Under the pieces are notes generated by a model. That model did no database searches. It was not told the origin of the DNA and saw only the letters and a list, made by a program, of their open reading frames with translations. Shown here piece after piece: positions 1 to 9,930 of a stretch of 64,000 nucleotides of DNA. A program made the translations under genes and the position numbers. The stretch's first letter is position 1; each line of letters starts with the position of its first letter. Source of the DNA: Malachius bipustulatus (taxonomy: Eukaryota > Arthropoda > Insecta > Coleoptera > Melyridae); assembly GCA_910589415.1 (NCBI GenBank), contig OU342637.1:29666162-29730161 (forward strand). The letters are read 5' to 3'.

Positions 1-938
1 AGAGTCCTCCTCCAGTTAGCCTCGCCTCTCAACCATTGAGTTCTTTCCTTCAGTTCGGCTGATATTTCCTGCTGAGTAGTTCTGAGAGCTTTGTTTCTGG
101 TCAAAACTAATTCCAGGGCTTCTTCGAAATGGTTCAACTCTGAATCGGTCGGCATTACGGCTCTAAAAGTGGTTTCTCGTTTCTTCGCGAAATGGTCAAT
201 GGCATGTGTCGTGAATACCATCTTACGTTCTGGGTTTATTGATGTCAATCTAGGTGCACTTTCTGTAAATATGGAGGGTTTACTGGTAAGTATAGTCTTG
301 AGGTATTCAATATCACAGTTGAGTCTAAAGGTGAAATCGCAACGACCGAGAGATTTTAGTTTATCGTAAGCCTGTCTCGTTTTATAGTAATCGTATATTT
401 CAACTTTTACATGATATTTTTCACCAGGATTTGTTACAAGCTGCTCCAGAGATACTCTGCCTTTACCTAGACAAATCTGACGTTCGTTGTTTTTGCCGTA
501 TAATTCTATGATAATTTTTTTCGATTTTAAAGTATTTACCAGCGTATCATCGAGAATGATTTTGTAAATATAAACGCTGTTGTATGGTATTTTGATATCG
601 TTGCACTCTTGGAAAATGCTGTAATTTCTGGATCTATCCATGATTTTCCATGCAATAGATACCATTGGATTATCACCCAGTTCTTTTTTAATATATTGAT
701 ACCCACTGTCTGAAAGCGTGACGTGGTTTATATCCATCTCTAGACTGGCGTAGGTTTGCTTGTTGAGAAAATTTCCAAACTGCTGGAAATCCGTTGATGA
801 TTCGATTTCGCCTCTCAAATTGAAAACTTGTCTTACAATTTTTTCTGCTGATGATAGTTCATGTGGTCTGTCGACCTTTAAATGTTTTGTTAAACGACCA
901 CGGCATATTTTGGATACCGGTTTGATATCTTTTAACAT
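1..938 (-). CDS. C2-like domain plus coiled-coil protein, exon cut by window edge
   Basis: The minus strand is open from a stop at 1020-1022 to the window edge. The first ATG is at 938-936, giving about 312 codons with no stop. After a basic N-terminus, residues ~50-175 read as a beta-rich domain. It contains a run like LEMDINHVTLSDSGYQYI, then IIIELYGKNNERQICLGKG and a short CDFTFRLNCDIEYLKTIL strand segment. This pattern resembles the C2 domains of the RPGRIP1/RPGRIP1L ciliary transition-zone family. The last ~60 residues (FEEALELVLTRNKALRTTQQ and onward) are charged and heptad-like, suggesting a coiled coil. That the frame is coding is clear from its length and composition in AT-rich DNA. 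The family assignment is inference, and another C2 protein is possible. The real protein start may lie in an upstream exon. Confidence 0.6.
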   Translation of the reverse strand, partial: MLKDIKPVSKICRGRLTKHLKVDRPHELSSAEKIVRQVFNLRGEIESSTDFQQFGNFLNKQTYASLEMDINHVTLSDSGYQYIKKELGDNPMVSIAWKIMDRSRNYSIFQECNDIKIPYNSVYIYKIILDDTLVNTLKSKKIIIELYGKNNERQICLGKGRVSLEQLVTNPGEKYHVKVEIYDYYKTRQAYDKLKSLGRCDFTFRLNCDIEYLKTILTSKPSIFTESAPRLTSINPERKMVFTTHAIDHFAKKRETTFRAVMPTDSELNHFEEALELVLTRNKALRTTQQEISAELKERTQWLRGEANWRRT

Positions 939-2353
939 TGTAATTTTGTAAAAAAAATGGTTGCAAAATTGGGAATAATGACATCTGTTTATAGCTTTGA
1001 CATTTTTTAATTTTGTTGGTTATTTTTGATTTTTCTAATCATTCTTGAAAGGTGTGAGCATTTTTGATGGGTTTTTCAATGGGCTTGTTTCTTATTCTTA
1101 TCTATCTCTTATTTTATCAGAATCGAGGTCAGAATTAAGGTTACTGTGTACCTGCTTCTAAGCATTTTGATAGAGGTTTAGGATTCACTGCTTATCATAG
1201 TGATTGTTGTATTAAAAAAAAATGTCTTCTTTATTTTGATCCAATTTTGAGACTTGTAAGTGGAGAATCCATTCTTGACAAAAAAATTGAGATTGCAATT
1301 TTTTAAAAAATATGATGACGTCACAGCTCAAAAATGTGATTTGATAAAAAAAATAATTTTTATGTTCATAAATACCTTTTTTAAAATACAATCGAATCGT
1401 TCCGGAATTTTGAAAAAAAAAAGGTAAATAACAAAGCTATGAATATTATGCGGAACTCTATCACCACGCTGTATAAGTTGTAAGAAGTTGTATGGGAATA
1501 TAATGGAAGGAAAGCAATTTTCCTGTCCATCAAAATCTTAGACCAATTTCTGTCGCTGCCTAAAATGTTTGATTGAAAACAGATTGTCATTAGATTTAGG
1601 TATAAGAGAGAGAGAAAACTGGGAACGAAAAAAATAATTACAAACCGTAGTAGATCTGATTGACGGGCCGAGTGATTGATTGTTTTCCTTCTACGGGAGT
1701 CTGAAGTGACCTCGGGCCAATCGTTAATCGTTCCAACATTTCATCAATTCCAGGTAGGTCCTGAAATCTACCATCTCTTATCTAACTTGAATTGGATAAA
1801 AACTCTATTACTCGTTGCCCTGCAGTAATTAACAATTTTGGGTGATCGGAAGTTCCGTTCGATATCTATAGCCTAGCAGGAAAGTTATTATCTGTATAAT
1901 CTGTCTTTACACTTTCAGAGGTAAACTGGTCTAAATATTGCCCCGATTGTAAAGTTCTTGGGTCGCTCTTGAAGTGAAATAAATTCCAAACGTATTATTG
2001 ATTTCGGAAATTTCAGGACTCAACTTTTATTGGGGCAAATGTAAAGAATATGCTCAGAGTTATCAATTTATTGGTTCTGTCAGTAATCGGAAAAATGTTA
2101 AAAAGAAGTTAACAATCACACGGTAATTTCAAACTTATGTAATATTAAATTGAATTAAACGAGGAAACCTTTAAACCTTCCAGAGGAAACCTTCCACATT
2201 CTATTTCCTGCGACTTCCGTCAAACATCCCACGTGGAAGGAATATTCTACGTAGGTAGGTAAGTGATTTTATTATGAATTAATCCATTTTCATTTTCCAG
2301 TTCACTTCAAGAACTTTAAAGGAAATTCTAATCTGGTAAGGTTATTAAAAGAA
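939..2353. other. Intergenic or upstream region, no gene recognised
   Basis: AT-rich sequence without a convincing reading frame. It would contain the 5' UTR and promoter of the minus-strand exon at 938 if that ATG is the true start. The block at 1640-1760 is richer in GC and could be an upstream non-coding exon, but no splice signals are decisive. A small partial duplication (GAGGAAACCTT motif) is seen near 2161-2195. Confidence 0.4.
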
Positions 2354-3457
2354 TACAGGGTGAGGCGCGAGAACCTTAGGGCATTTTTATATGGAGAAGT
2401 CCTGGGAGTAGAAGTCTAAAAATTTGTACGTGTATTATTTCGGTTTTGCCGAGCTGAACTAAAATATTCACAACCCCTCACCATTTCCGGTTATACCGGA
2501 AGTTGCCATCAACTTTCTTATTTTAAATGGGACACCCTGTATATTATTATACTTTCAGATTGTCTGAAAAAATGCAATAAAAATGGGGTTTACAGTTCAA
2601 AATTGTACCGAGTGGTTTATGAGTTATAAACAAATGAAAATCGCAATTTTCCATTTTCAAAGCAGCTTAGGTCGAAAACGGGTCAAGATATCGGAAAACG
2701 GCTTACATGTCCCTATCTTAACTTTTCACGTAGTATCCTCTGGTGCTGATGAAATTTGTATACAAAGTGATGAAAAATCAGCGATTTTCAAAAAAAAAAT
2801 TAATAAAAAATTTTTTTTTTGTAGGTACTCTAGCGTAGTATCCAAAAAGTTAGGATAGGGACATGTAAGCCGTTTTTCGATATCTTGACCCGTTTTAAAG
2901 TTAAGCTGCTTTGAAAATGGAAAATTGCGATTTTCATTTGTTTATAACTCATAAACCACTCGGTACAATTTTGAACTGTAAACATCATTTTTATTATTTT
3001 TTTTCAGGCAATCTGAAAATGTAATAATATACAGGGTGTACCATTTAAAAAAAGAAAAATATGGCAACTTCCGGTCATTCAGTATTTTATCGTGAATCGG
3101 TGTGCAGCTCGATTTTTCTTACTCCGCTTTGTGGTTTATTTAACCGGTTTTCGAGTGTTTTTTCGTGTGGCATTTTGAACATTATTTTGTGACATCACTG
3201 AGTACCCCCCTGATGTAATAGCAACTAAGTGACTAGTGCTGGAAGTTGCCTATTGGTGGTTGTTTTTCTTAAAGAAGGCCACTTGTTCCCTTGATATTCT
3301 TGTTATCTTCATAAATTCTGTACCCAGTCATATCGAGTATTATCCTTATCGCAAACCGTTAATCACAAATATAGTTGGATATTTAAATTTAAATTTATTT
3401 CCTGATCAGCTGTTCTCTATTTACATTTTTTTACCTTCATTTTACCTTGTTGCTACT

Positions 3458-4276
3458 ATGCCAATCATCTGTCTAATTTGTGATGGTGCGGTTACGCCCA
3501 CCACACCGTCGGTTAGATGTGCGGGATCATGTAGAAAGCACGCTCATCTCAAATGTGCGGGACTGGCTGATGGCGCTCTTGTCTGGACGTGTGTAAAATG
3601 CATGGGCGTCGCCGGCAACTCTCAGATGGTCCAGCAGTTGCAACACTTTATCGCCGAGCAATTCGCATCCATGAGGGCCGATTTGAAGTCCTCCTTTGAT
3701 AGTTTTGCCGAGAAGATCAATGATCGAGTTCTAGCCCTCGAGAGTGACGTTGAGGGATTGAGCAACAGGTTGACTGCACTTGAATCATCGAACAAGAGGA
3801 TGGTTCCAACGCAAGACATGAACAGCATGATAAATGAGTTGGAGGATAGGAGTCGGCGTGCCAGGAACGTGTTGCTTTTTGGAATCAATGAGACTGTGGG
3901 TGATAGTTCTGAAGCGAGGATCTCGGAAGATGTAAAGCAGATCAATATAATTCTCCGCTCTATTGGGTCACTTCCCAAACCAGTGAGTATATCTCGATTA
4001 GGCATCTACAACCCACAAAAGGTTCGGCCTGTGAAAATTACCTGCAGCAACGAGGAGGCGGCCAGGACATACTTGAAGTCTAACAAAACAAATTCGGTTC
4101 GCAAATATCATTTTCGTTCGGACTTGACTGTGAGGCAGAGAGAAACCTACAGAGAAGTCATTAGGGAATTTAAGACCAGGAGAGAGAGCGGCGAAAGTAA
4201 CATCTTGCTTCGATACAGAGACAACATTCCATTCATTTCTGTCAGATCTGATGCTCCTTCGCTGGCAAAAAACTAA
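3458..4276 (+). CDS. LINE ORF1 protein: PHD-like zinc finger, coiled coil, RNA-binding domain
   Basis: Nucleic-acid-binding ORF1 of a LINE, expected to coat element RNA in the ribonucleoprotein. I place the start at the ATG at 3458 (272 aa). The frame is open back to 3236, but the 74 extra residues are hydrophobic and UTR-like. Residues ~4-47 hold a cysteine/histidine-rich PHD-like finger, with CLIC, CAGSC, an H-x2-H region and a closing CVKC. Residues ~55-125 are heptad-rich (ALESDVEGLSNRLTALESS), a likely coiled coil. The C-terminal ~130 residues contain RARNVLLFGI and the RRM-like pattern of LINE ORF1 proteins. The stop lies 14 nt before the ORF2 ATG. The PHD-type ORF1 suggests a CR1/L2/Daphne-like clade, inferred from domain layout only. 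Confidence 0.8.
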   Translation: MPIICLICDGAVTPTTPSVRCAGSCRKHAHLKCAGLADGALVWTCVKCMGVAGNSQMVQQLQHFIAEQFASMRADLKSSFDSFAEKINDRVLALESDVEGLSNRLTALESSNKRMVPTQDMNSMINELEDRSRRARNVLLFGINETVGDSSEARISEDVKQINIILRSIGSLPKPVSISRLGIYNPQKVRPVKITCSNEEAARTYLKSNKTNSVRKYHFRSDLTVRQRETYREVIREFKTRRESGESNILLRYRDNIPFISVRSDAPSLAKN

Positions 4277-4290
4277 TTGTTTCCGACAGA

Positions 4291-4704
4291 ATGCGGAAAG
4301 ACGGTGTCGCGGGTGAGGCAATGGAACATCGCTCCAAGTCTATTGTGTTATCGTGCCTTTATCAAAACACCAGGGGACTTAGATCCAAAACGGTTGACTT
4401 CTTCAATTTTATGTGCTACTGCAGTATGGACCTCACTGCCATTACTGAGACCTGGCTCCACGCTGGCATCAACGACTCAGAGCTTTTTCCGTCACATTTT
4501 TCCGTGTTTCGTAAAGACAGAAATTACTCTTCTCTGGATTGCTCGCGTGGAGGCGGGGTGCTATTGGCGGTCCAAGGTGACTATATTGTGAGTGGAATAG
4601 ATCTGTCTGGTGTTTATGAATCTGTGAAATCAATTGATGTGACAGGTGTTAAGATCATGTATAATAATGTAAAGAGTATGATTTTTGTTGTGTCAAAAAT
4701 CTGA
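4291..4704 (+). pseudogene. LINE ORF2, endonuclease N-terminus only
   Basis: The reading frame begins 14 nt after the ORF1 stop. It shows the start of an apurinic-like endonuclease: LYQNTRGLRSK (Asn motif), TAITETWL (catalytic Glu) and CSRGGGVLLAV. It stops after 137 residues, before the GDFN and histidine motifs. No reverse transcriptase follows before the 3' UTR. The remnant therefore cannot act as endonuclease or polymerase. The loss is an internal deletion rather than the usual 5' truncation, because the ORF1 side and the 3' tail are both present. Confidence 0.8.
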
Positions 4705-4971
4705 TTTAAATACTTAAAATCTGGTCAAAATACTGATTGAAGATGGGGAGGAATAGTATGCATATGAGGGCAAATTGCTCGCATTCATTATTGGTATAGC
4801 TCGTGCTCTGCTCCCTCATTGTCTACTTTGTATTGTATATTTAGTTTATCTTTAAGTTTTCTGGGTGATTTGTATCTAGGCATACAAACTGACTTATTTG
4901 CTCATTTTAGTTTTTGATTGTGTGAATGTTTCCTGTTATTAGGTATTCCTGTACCTGTTGGAAATAAATTC

Positions 4972-5008
<37 letters not shown>
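4972..5008 (+). repeat. (ATT)n microsatellite, LINE 3' tail
   Basis: About twelve TTA/ATT units directly follow the LINE 3' UTR and run into the resumed foldback arm (ATAACAGGAAG). Position and polarity fit the terminal repeat of a CR1/L2-like LINE rather than an independent microsatellite. Confidence 0.8.
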
Positions 5009-5146
5009 ACAGGAAGTGGTGTGGGGTTGTGAATAATTTAGTTCAGCTCGTCAAAACCGAAATTATATACGCACAAATTTTTAGACTTCTACTCCCAGGA
5101 CTTCTCCATATAAAAATGCCCTAAGGTTCTCGCGCCTCACCCTGTA

Positions 5147-5994
5147 CAGGTAGCATATTGAGTCCAATCGCAAATAAAACAATTTTGTAAAAATAAATAT
5201 TCACTGAGAAGCAATATTTACAGTGATTTCATCCCCTAATGGGGAAGCTTGCCTGGAGCGTTCTATAAGTGGCACCCCACTACCTACGATTAAAATTTCA
5301 TCAAACTTCTTCTAATTAACGCAATTTAAAAGTCATATTTGACCGGACTATCATAATGAGTGTAAAAAATTTTTGGAGCTATTTATTCCAAGAGAACTTC
5401 GCCTTTCATCGTCTTTCTATACTCAGGATTGAGCAAAATATAAGTTGTAATCTCGACCGACACTGGAGTTTCTCTAGTGGTATAGTGGACCTCACTGCAT
5501 GGCAAAAATGTATAAAAATAAGGGTTGGTTTATAAATTATGCATGGCAGTGTTCGCTTAGTAGTGAAAAACGAGCTTTCTATCCAAGATATCGCTATAGG
5601 ACAAAGTACCTAGTAAAAAATAATAATTTATTTTAATTACTTGACTCTCGCTTTTGAACAATGGTTGAATAAATAGAGCTTTGAGTAAGATGAATTAATA
5701 AGCGAGTGAGTTCTGCAAAACTTTGATCGTTTTATATTCTTGAAAGACGTAGAAGTTTACCTCTTTCACCTAACTTATAGTCAGAAACATAGCTAAAAGT
5801 TCCTGATAACATAATCCTAAAACACAGTTTTTAACACAAAAAAACAGATACAGTCCAGAGTGTGCATACAAAGTTTGATAATAGTAGAGAAGTTTTGAAT
5901 TAACTAAGAACACTGAAGCCTTTGTGTAATTTCCCAGCGCCATGTTACCTGATAGTTGTTATTAATGTAAACTTACATGGGCTGCTGGTTTTAT
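5147..5994. other. Intergenic, no gene; weak TATA-like site
   Basis: AT-rich sequence without coding features. A TATAAAAA at about 5511 lies ~30 nt before a GCAGTG initiator-like site. This spacing would suit an arthropod core promoter, but no coding exon follows, so I do not call a promoter. Confidence 0.3.
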
Positions 5995-7215
5995 CTTTAA
6001 GACCTCTCTTAAGATATGTATTAGTCAAAACCCTTGTAAAGTTATTTTCGTCCAAAAATGGTGTCGCTTTTGCTAAGGAACGCATTTCTTGATAAAAGGA
6101 CCCGCCATGGTCCATGGACCCAAATTGGTGTGTTGTTGCTGTTTTTTGAACGAGCCACCGACATGGACACACCCTTGAGGTATCAATAATCCCCGGGCAG
6201 TAAATGGTCTCCAAAGGTCTTAAATATCACTCCAAAATTATTTATTCAAGACCTTTCTTGAGATTTATATTAGTCAAAAGCCTTGTAAAGTTAATTTTAC
6301 CCAAAAATGGTGTTTCTTTTGCCGAGGAGCCCATTTCTTGACAAAATTGGCTTCTGATGCCTAAGGACCCATGGTCCATGGACTCAAATGAGCGTGTTGA
6401 TGTTGTATTTTTGAACGATCCACCGACATGGACCCATTGTTGGAGTATCAATAATCCCCGGGCAGTAAATAGTCTCCAAACATCTTAAAGATCTTAAAGA
6501 AACCTCTCTTGAGATTTATGTAATGCAAAAGCTGTGTACACTTAGTTTTATCAAAATATGGCGTTGCTTTTGTTAAAAAACCCATTTCTTGACAATTTTG
6601 CCTTGTCAGGCCTAAGGAGCTATGGTCCATGAACCCAAATCTGTGTTTAGATGCTTCATTTTTGAACGAGCCACCGTCATGAATACACTCTTATGGTAGC
6701 AATAATCCCTGGGCAGTAAATGGTCTCCAAATTTCTTAAAGATCACTTCAAAAATGTTTATTCAAGACCTTTCTTGAGATTTGTATAGTCAAAAGCCTTG
6801 TAAAGTTAGTTTTACCCATAAATGGTGTCCCTTTTGCTAAGAAACGCATTTCTCGACATACTTGCCTTGTCAGATCTAAGGTGTGTTGGTGGGTTGGTTT
6901 AACAATTGGTATGTTGATGCTGTTATTTTGAACGCGCCATCAACATGGGCATACTCTTGTGGTATCAAGAATCCCCGGAGAGTAAATGATCTCCAAACGT
7001 CTTAAAAATCACTTCAAAAATGTTCATTCAATACCTCTCTTATGATTTATATTACGTAAAAACCTTGAAAAGTTACATTTACCCAAAAATTATGTTGTTT
7101 TTGCTACAGAGCCTATTTATTCTTGGCAAACTTGCCTTGTAAAACTTAAGTACCCAAGGTCCATAGACCCAAATTGATGATTTGATGCTGTATTTTTGAA
7201 CAAGCCACTCTTGTG
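5995..7215. repeat. Tandem satellite, five diverged units of ~250 bp
   Basis: Five head-to-tail copies begin near 5999, 6247, 6500, 6762 and 7031. Each starts with a variant of AAGACCTCTCTTGAGAT and carries TTGTAAAGTTA, CCAAAAATGGTGT and, in most units, a GGTCCATGGACCC box and TCCCCGGGCAGTAAATG. Unit length is roughly 245-270 bp, and the fifth is cut at ~7210 where a LINE fragment begins. Short minus-strand open frames recur in each unit because of the repeat. They share the same broken pattern and look non-coding. Confidence 0.85.
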
Positions 7216-7219
7216 GTAT

Positions 7220-7311
7220 AATTTTTCGGCTTCCACTGTACAAACACATGTAAGACCCAAACTGGAATATGCGTCCATCGTCTGGAGCCCAGCATACTCT
7301 TCTCATTGCGC
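7220..7311 (+). pseudogene. LINE reverse transcriptase C-terminal fragment, left half
   Basis: The plus strand encodes HVRPKLEYASIVWSPAYSSH, the conserved post-RT segment of Jockey/CR1-type LINEs. It is broken at 7311 by the LTR element. The matching continuation lies at 24439, beyond the LTR composite. Joining the two flanks at the GCGC duplication keeps the reading frame for about ten further codons before a stop. The LINE fragment was therefore the target of the LTR element. Confidence 0.8.
7308..7311. other. Target-site duplication, left copy (GCGC)
   Basis: The four bases GCGC precede the first LTR base (7312). The same four bases (24439-24442) follow the last LTR base (24438). A short target duplication of this size is usual for Ty3/gypsy integrase. 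Confidence 0.8.
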
Positions 7312-7940
7312 TGTGACGTTCTCTGGCTCGCTGGGAAATTCTCGGATCGACTGCAGATGTAGTTCGGCGGATTGCTCGGGCGCCAGATTTTTAGTAAGGG
7401 TTTACTCCCTGGGGAAAAAGTTTTCGCTGAATATTTCCCAATTGCCTGAGTCGCACAAATGATACGTTTATCGTATCCTTGTCCCTAAGGTCAGCTCAAT
7501 GGAGAAACGGAAACGCCAGGGGTCAGATGAAGTTATCACTGAAGACGATGTATTCAATAAAACGGGCTTTAATCGCTTATTGAACGTCCCTTGTGCTTTC
7601 CCGTGGAGCGGAGATGTAAGCGAAGTGAATATCGTTCGGCGGTGCCGGTGCTGGTGCGGGTCCGACTGGCTATTATAATTCCTGCGAGAGGGTTCCTTAC
7701 CTTTTTCCTCACTCTCGTTTAACTTAAGACGGGTCGTTCGGTCAATTGAGCGAAATATTTCGGAAACACAGAAAGACCAACGTTTTCCTGAATTATTATT
7801 TATTGATACAAAATAAATCGTTATAACATCCACAGAATTTTGCCACCAGAATTAAATGCCGTTCGGGGAACAAAAATTTATTACCACAATTATTACTGTT
7901 TACTGGAAATTCTTATAATCATAAATTTATGAAAATATCC

Positions 7941-8478
7941 TTGTACGTGACGTGTACAAAAAGTAAAACTATTCTGCTGATTATTACAACCTACCAAAAA
8001 AAATTCTAAGTTTAATTTTACGGAAAAATTCACGTACGTGACGTGTACAAAAAGCAAAACTATTTTGCTGATTATTACAACCTACAAAAAAAAATTCTAA
8101 GTTTAATTTTACAGAAAAATCCACGTACGTGACGTGTACAAAAAGCAAAACTATTTTTCCGGTTCTTGTGACCTACGGAAGAAAATTCTAAGTTAAATTT
8201 TACAGAAAAATTCATGTACGTAACGTGTACAAAAAGCAAAACTATTTTTCTGGTTCTTATGACCTACGGAAGAAAATTCTAAGTTAAATTTTACAGAAAA
8301 ATTCATGTACGTAACGTGTACAAAGAGCAAAACTATTTTTCTGGTTCTTGTGACCTACGGAAGAAAATTCTAAGTTAAATTTTACAGAAAAATTCATGTA
8401 CGTAACGTGTACAAAAAGCAAACCTATTTCTTTAATTAATACAACCTATTAAAAAAAATTTAAATTTATAAAATGAAA
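7941..8478. repeat. LTR minisatellite, six units of ~90 bp
   Basis: Units start near 7941, 8031, 8121, 8213, 8303 and 8393. Each carries GTACGTGACGTGTACAAAAA (or GTACGTAACG), CAAAACTATTTT, a GACCTACGGAAG box and TTCTAAGTTAAATTTTACAG. The array recurs in the other LTRs: 14807-15194 (cut), 15830-16250 (one unit fewer) and 22449-22986. The TGACGT core is palindromic with its neighbours. Whether it binds a factor is unknown. Confidence 0.85.
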
Positions 8479-9280
8479 TAAAGTACCTACCTAACTACGG
8501 AAAAATATTTACAAATACCAAACTAGACCTAATTCAACTTCAAAATACAAAAAAAAATATATACAAAATTAGACAGCTACCTACGGGAAAATATATTTAC
8601 AATTAAACACTTGAATGAGGATCACCGTGAGGCGGCACTGCGTCCTGGGAGGACAACCAATTAATACCAAATTTAAATGCAATAAATCGGACTTGGCCCG
8701 TGAGAGGACGGTCAAAAATTACCCAACTGTGCCTATCTATCGAAACTGGTCGGCGGCTCTAATTATTGATATCGCATAAACGTCGAGGCGGGGTTCCAGG
8801 AGAGGACGGGCGCTTTCAGGAAAGGTACTAGGTACGAGTTAAAATTGATTCACCAGTTACCCAGCCACGAGGGGAGGTCGCTTGCACCGCTTACCCTACA
8901 GCTAGAAATGCTAGTGACCTCGCTGCTATATGGCCTTCGGAGAATAGGGGGAAATTTACTTGGTGTATCTCAGGGCGGTTAATGGTCAGGAGGCATAGGA
9001 GGGTTGAATCGGCGGTACCAGAAATGAATAAAGTTTATATCGAAACACCTACCTTATATCTGGGTATAGAGGGTGTCTGGTAACTGGCTGGCACGTTCGT
9101 GTGGCGGCAAAACTCACATAAACTTGGCTCGAATGGCCTTTCTCTATTATCGCGACTTTTAAATTTCCTATAAATCGGGACTTTCTACAATTCGCGTCGG
9201 GACGGTTAGCTACGGCTAGTACGGAAGACGTCGGTCGGCGGTTTCTATGAACGGCACCCCAATAGCACTAACGTAGTTCA

Positions 9281-9473
9281 CGACGGAAAAATGAAAGAGC
9301 TGCACCGCGTAAAACGACGGAAAATCAAAGAGCGATGCACCGCGTAAAACGACGGAAAATCAAAGAGCGATGCACCGCGTAAAACGACGGAAAATCAAAG
9401 AGCGATGCACCGCGTAAAACGACGGAAAATCAAAGAGCGATGCACCGCGTAAAACGACGGAAAATCAAAGAGG
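9281..9473. repeat. LTR 35-bp tandem repeat, five units plus a partial
   Basis: Exact units beginning CGACGGAAAATCAAAGAGCG start at 9315, 9350, 9385, 9420 and 9455, after a variant copy at 9281. The same array is in LTR D (about 23789-23981). The inner LTR at 15200-17592 has only the variant copy and one unit (17091-17132). In transcription direction the array begins just past the expected start site of the LTR TATA box. Confidence 0.9.
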
Positions 9474-9497
9474 ACGCTAACAATCCCGGCACCCATA

Positions 9498-9503
9498 TTT
9501 ATA
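9498..9503 (-). promoter_or_regulatory. LTR TATA box
   Basis: The minus strand reads GGGTATAAATATGGG here, a strong TATA element ~430 bp inside the LTR from its 5' end. The transcription start would lie 25-30 bases further on, near 9470, at the edge of the 35-bp repeats. This implies a U3 of roughly 460 bp and a very long R-U5. Equivalent boxes are at 17158-17163 and 24006-24011. Confidence 0.55.
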
Positions 9504-9930
9504 CCCTTCCTATCTGCCTGCACCCGCTATCGCAAAGCAAAAACGGGCACGCCACTTTTTCTGTACCGTGCGCCTGATCATTTCGAAAAGGCTTCAAGAA
9601 AACGGTCGCTAACTGCACCGATTCAGTTGGCAATAAATTTCAACTCCGTGTATAAAAAATCTCAAAACTTTCATGAAAAATAAAATTCGTGTTGCCGGCT
9701 CGCGGACTCATGCTATTTATTAAAATTATAATAATTACTGTTCGGCTTTTCATAAAAATTACATTTTCATTATTATTTCCTACTATGAAAAGAATGGAAA
9801 CCAGCTTATTTCATGAAACTTGATTTGAATAATATGACTTTGAGAATTAACTATTGCATTTCGATTGAATTTAAATTTCTTGAATGTTACCTAATGAAAA
9901 ACGAAGTCGAAAATACGCGACTTCGTTACA

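Larger units (their letters stand above)
3075..5006 (+). mobile_element. Internally deleted LINE with PHD-type ORF1 and (ATT)n tail
   Basis: A LINE sits in the right arm of the foldback. Comparing the two arms places its ends near 3075 and 5006. It has a 5' UTR, an intact ORF1 (3458-4276), an ORF2 cut off inside the endonuclease (from 4291), a short 3' UTR and a TTATTATTATT tail. Microsatellite tails of this kind are common in CR1/L2-like LINEs. Reverse transcriptase is absent because sequence passes directly from endonuclease to 3' UTR near 4700. No clear target duplication is visible, since the tail and the target (TTATA) are similar. Confidence 0.8.
2356..5144. mobile_element. Large foldback element, TA-flanked, interrupted by a LINE
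   Basis: The ends are CAGGGTGAGGCGCG at 2356 and its complement ending at 5144, each bordered by TA (2354-2355 and 5145-5146). The outer ~135 bp of each end match base for base apart from scattered changes. The inverted similarity continues inward, once the LINE at 3075-5006 is removed, to about 2727 on the left and 2845 on the right. Each arm contains a smaller unit bounded by CAGGGTG ends (2356-2539 and 3032-5144). Those units flank a second palindrome at 2540-3031. TA target duplication and CAGGG termini fit Tc1/mariner-type non-autonomous elements, but no transposase is present. Related decayed pieces occur at ~30190-30880 and 55987-56355. Confidence 0.75.
7312..9930 (-). repeat. LTR A, the 3' LTR of internal region A (2619 bp)
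   Basis: Runs from TGTGACGTTC to CTTCGTTACA on plus, so TG...CA ends are kept on both strands. It is unusually long for an insect gypsy LTR. It contains two minisatellites (7941-8478 and 9281-9473), a TATA box on minus (9498-9503) and a minus-strand AATAAA near 7798-7803. It also holds a 13-bp copy of the primer-binding-site core (7373-7385). A minus open frame of 121 codons at 7468-7833 recurs in other LTR copies but matches nothing I recognise. Confidence 0.9.

Noticed and set aside
3236..3457. N-terminal extension of the LINE ORF1 from the upstream ATG
   Set aside because: The 74 residues are hydrophobic and AT-driven, unlike ORF1. The PHD finger begins right after the ATG at 3458.
5990..7210. 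CRISPR-like array
   Set aside because: Units are long and contiguous without unique spacers. The 35-bp LTR array (9281-9473) also has no spacers, and the genome is eukaryotic.
5945..7306. Series of related minus-strand open frames, as if a repeated small gene
   Set aside because: They follow the ~250 bp satellite period, each is broken differently, and none has a recognisable domain.
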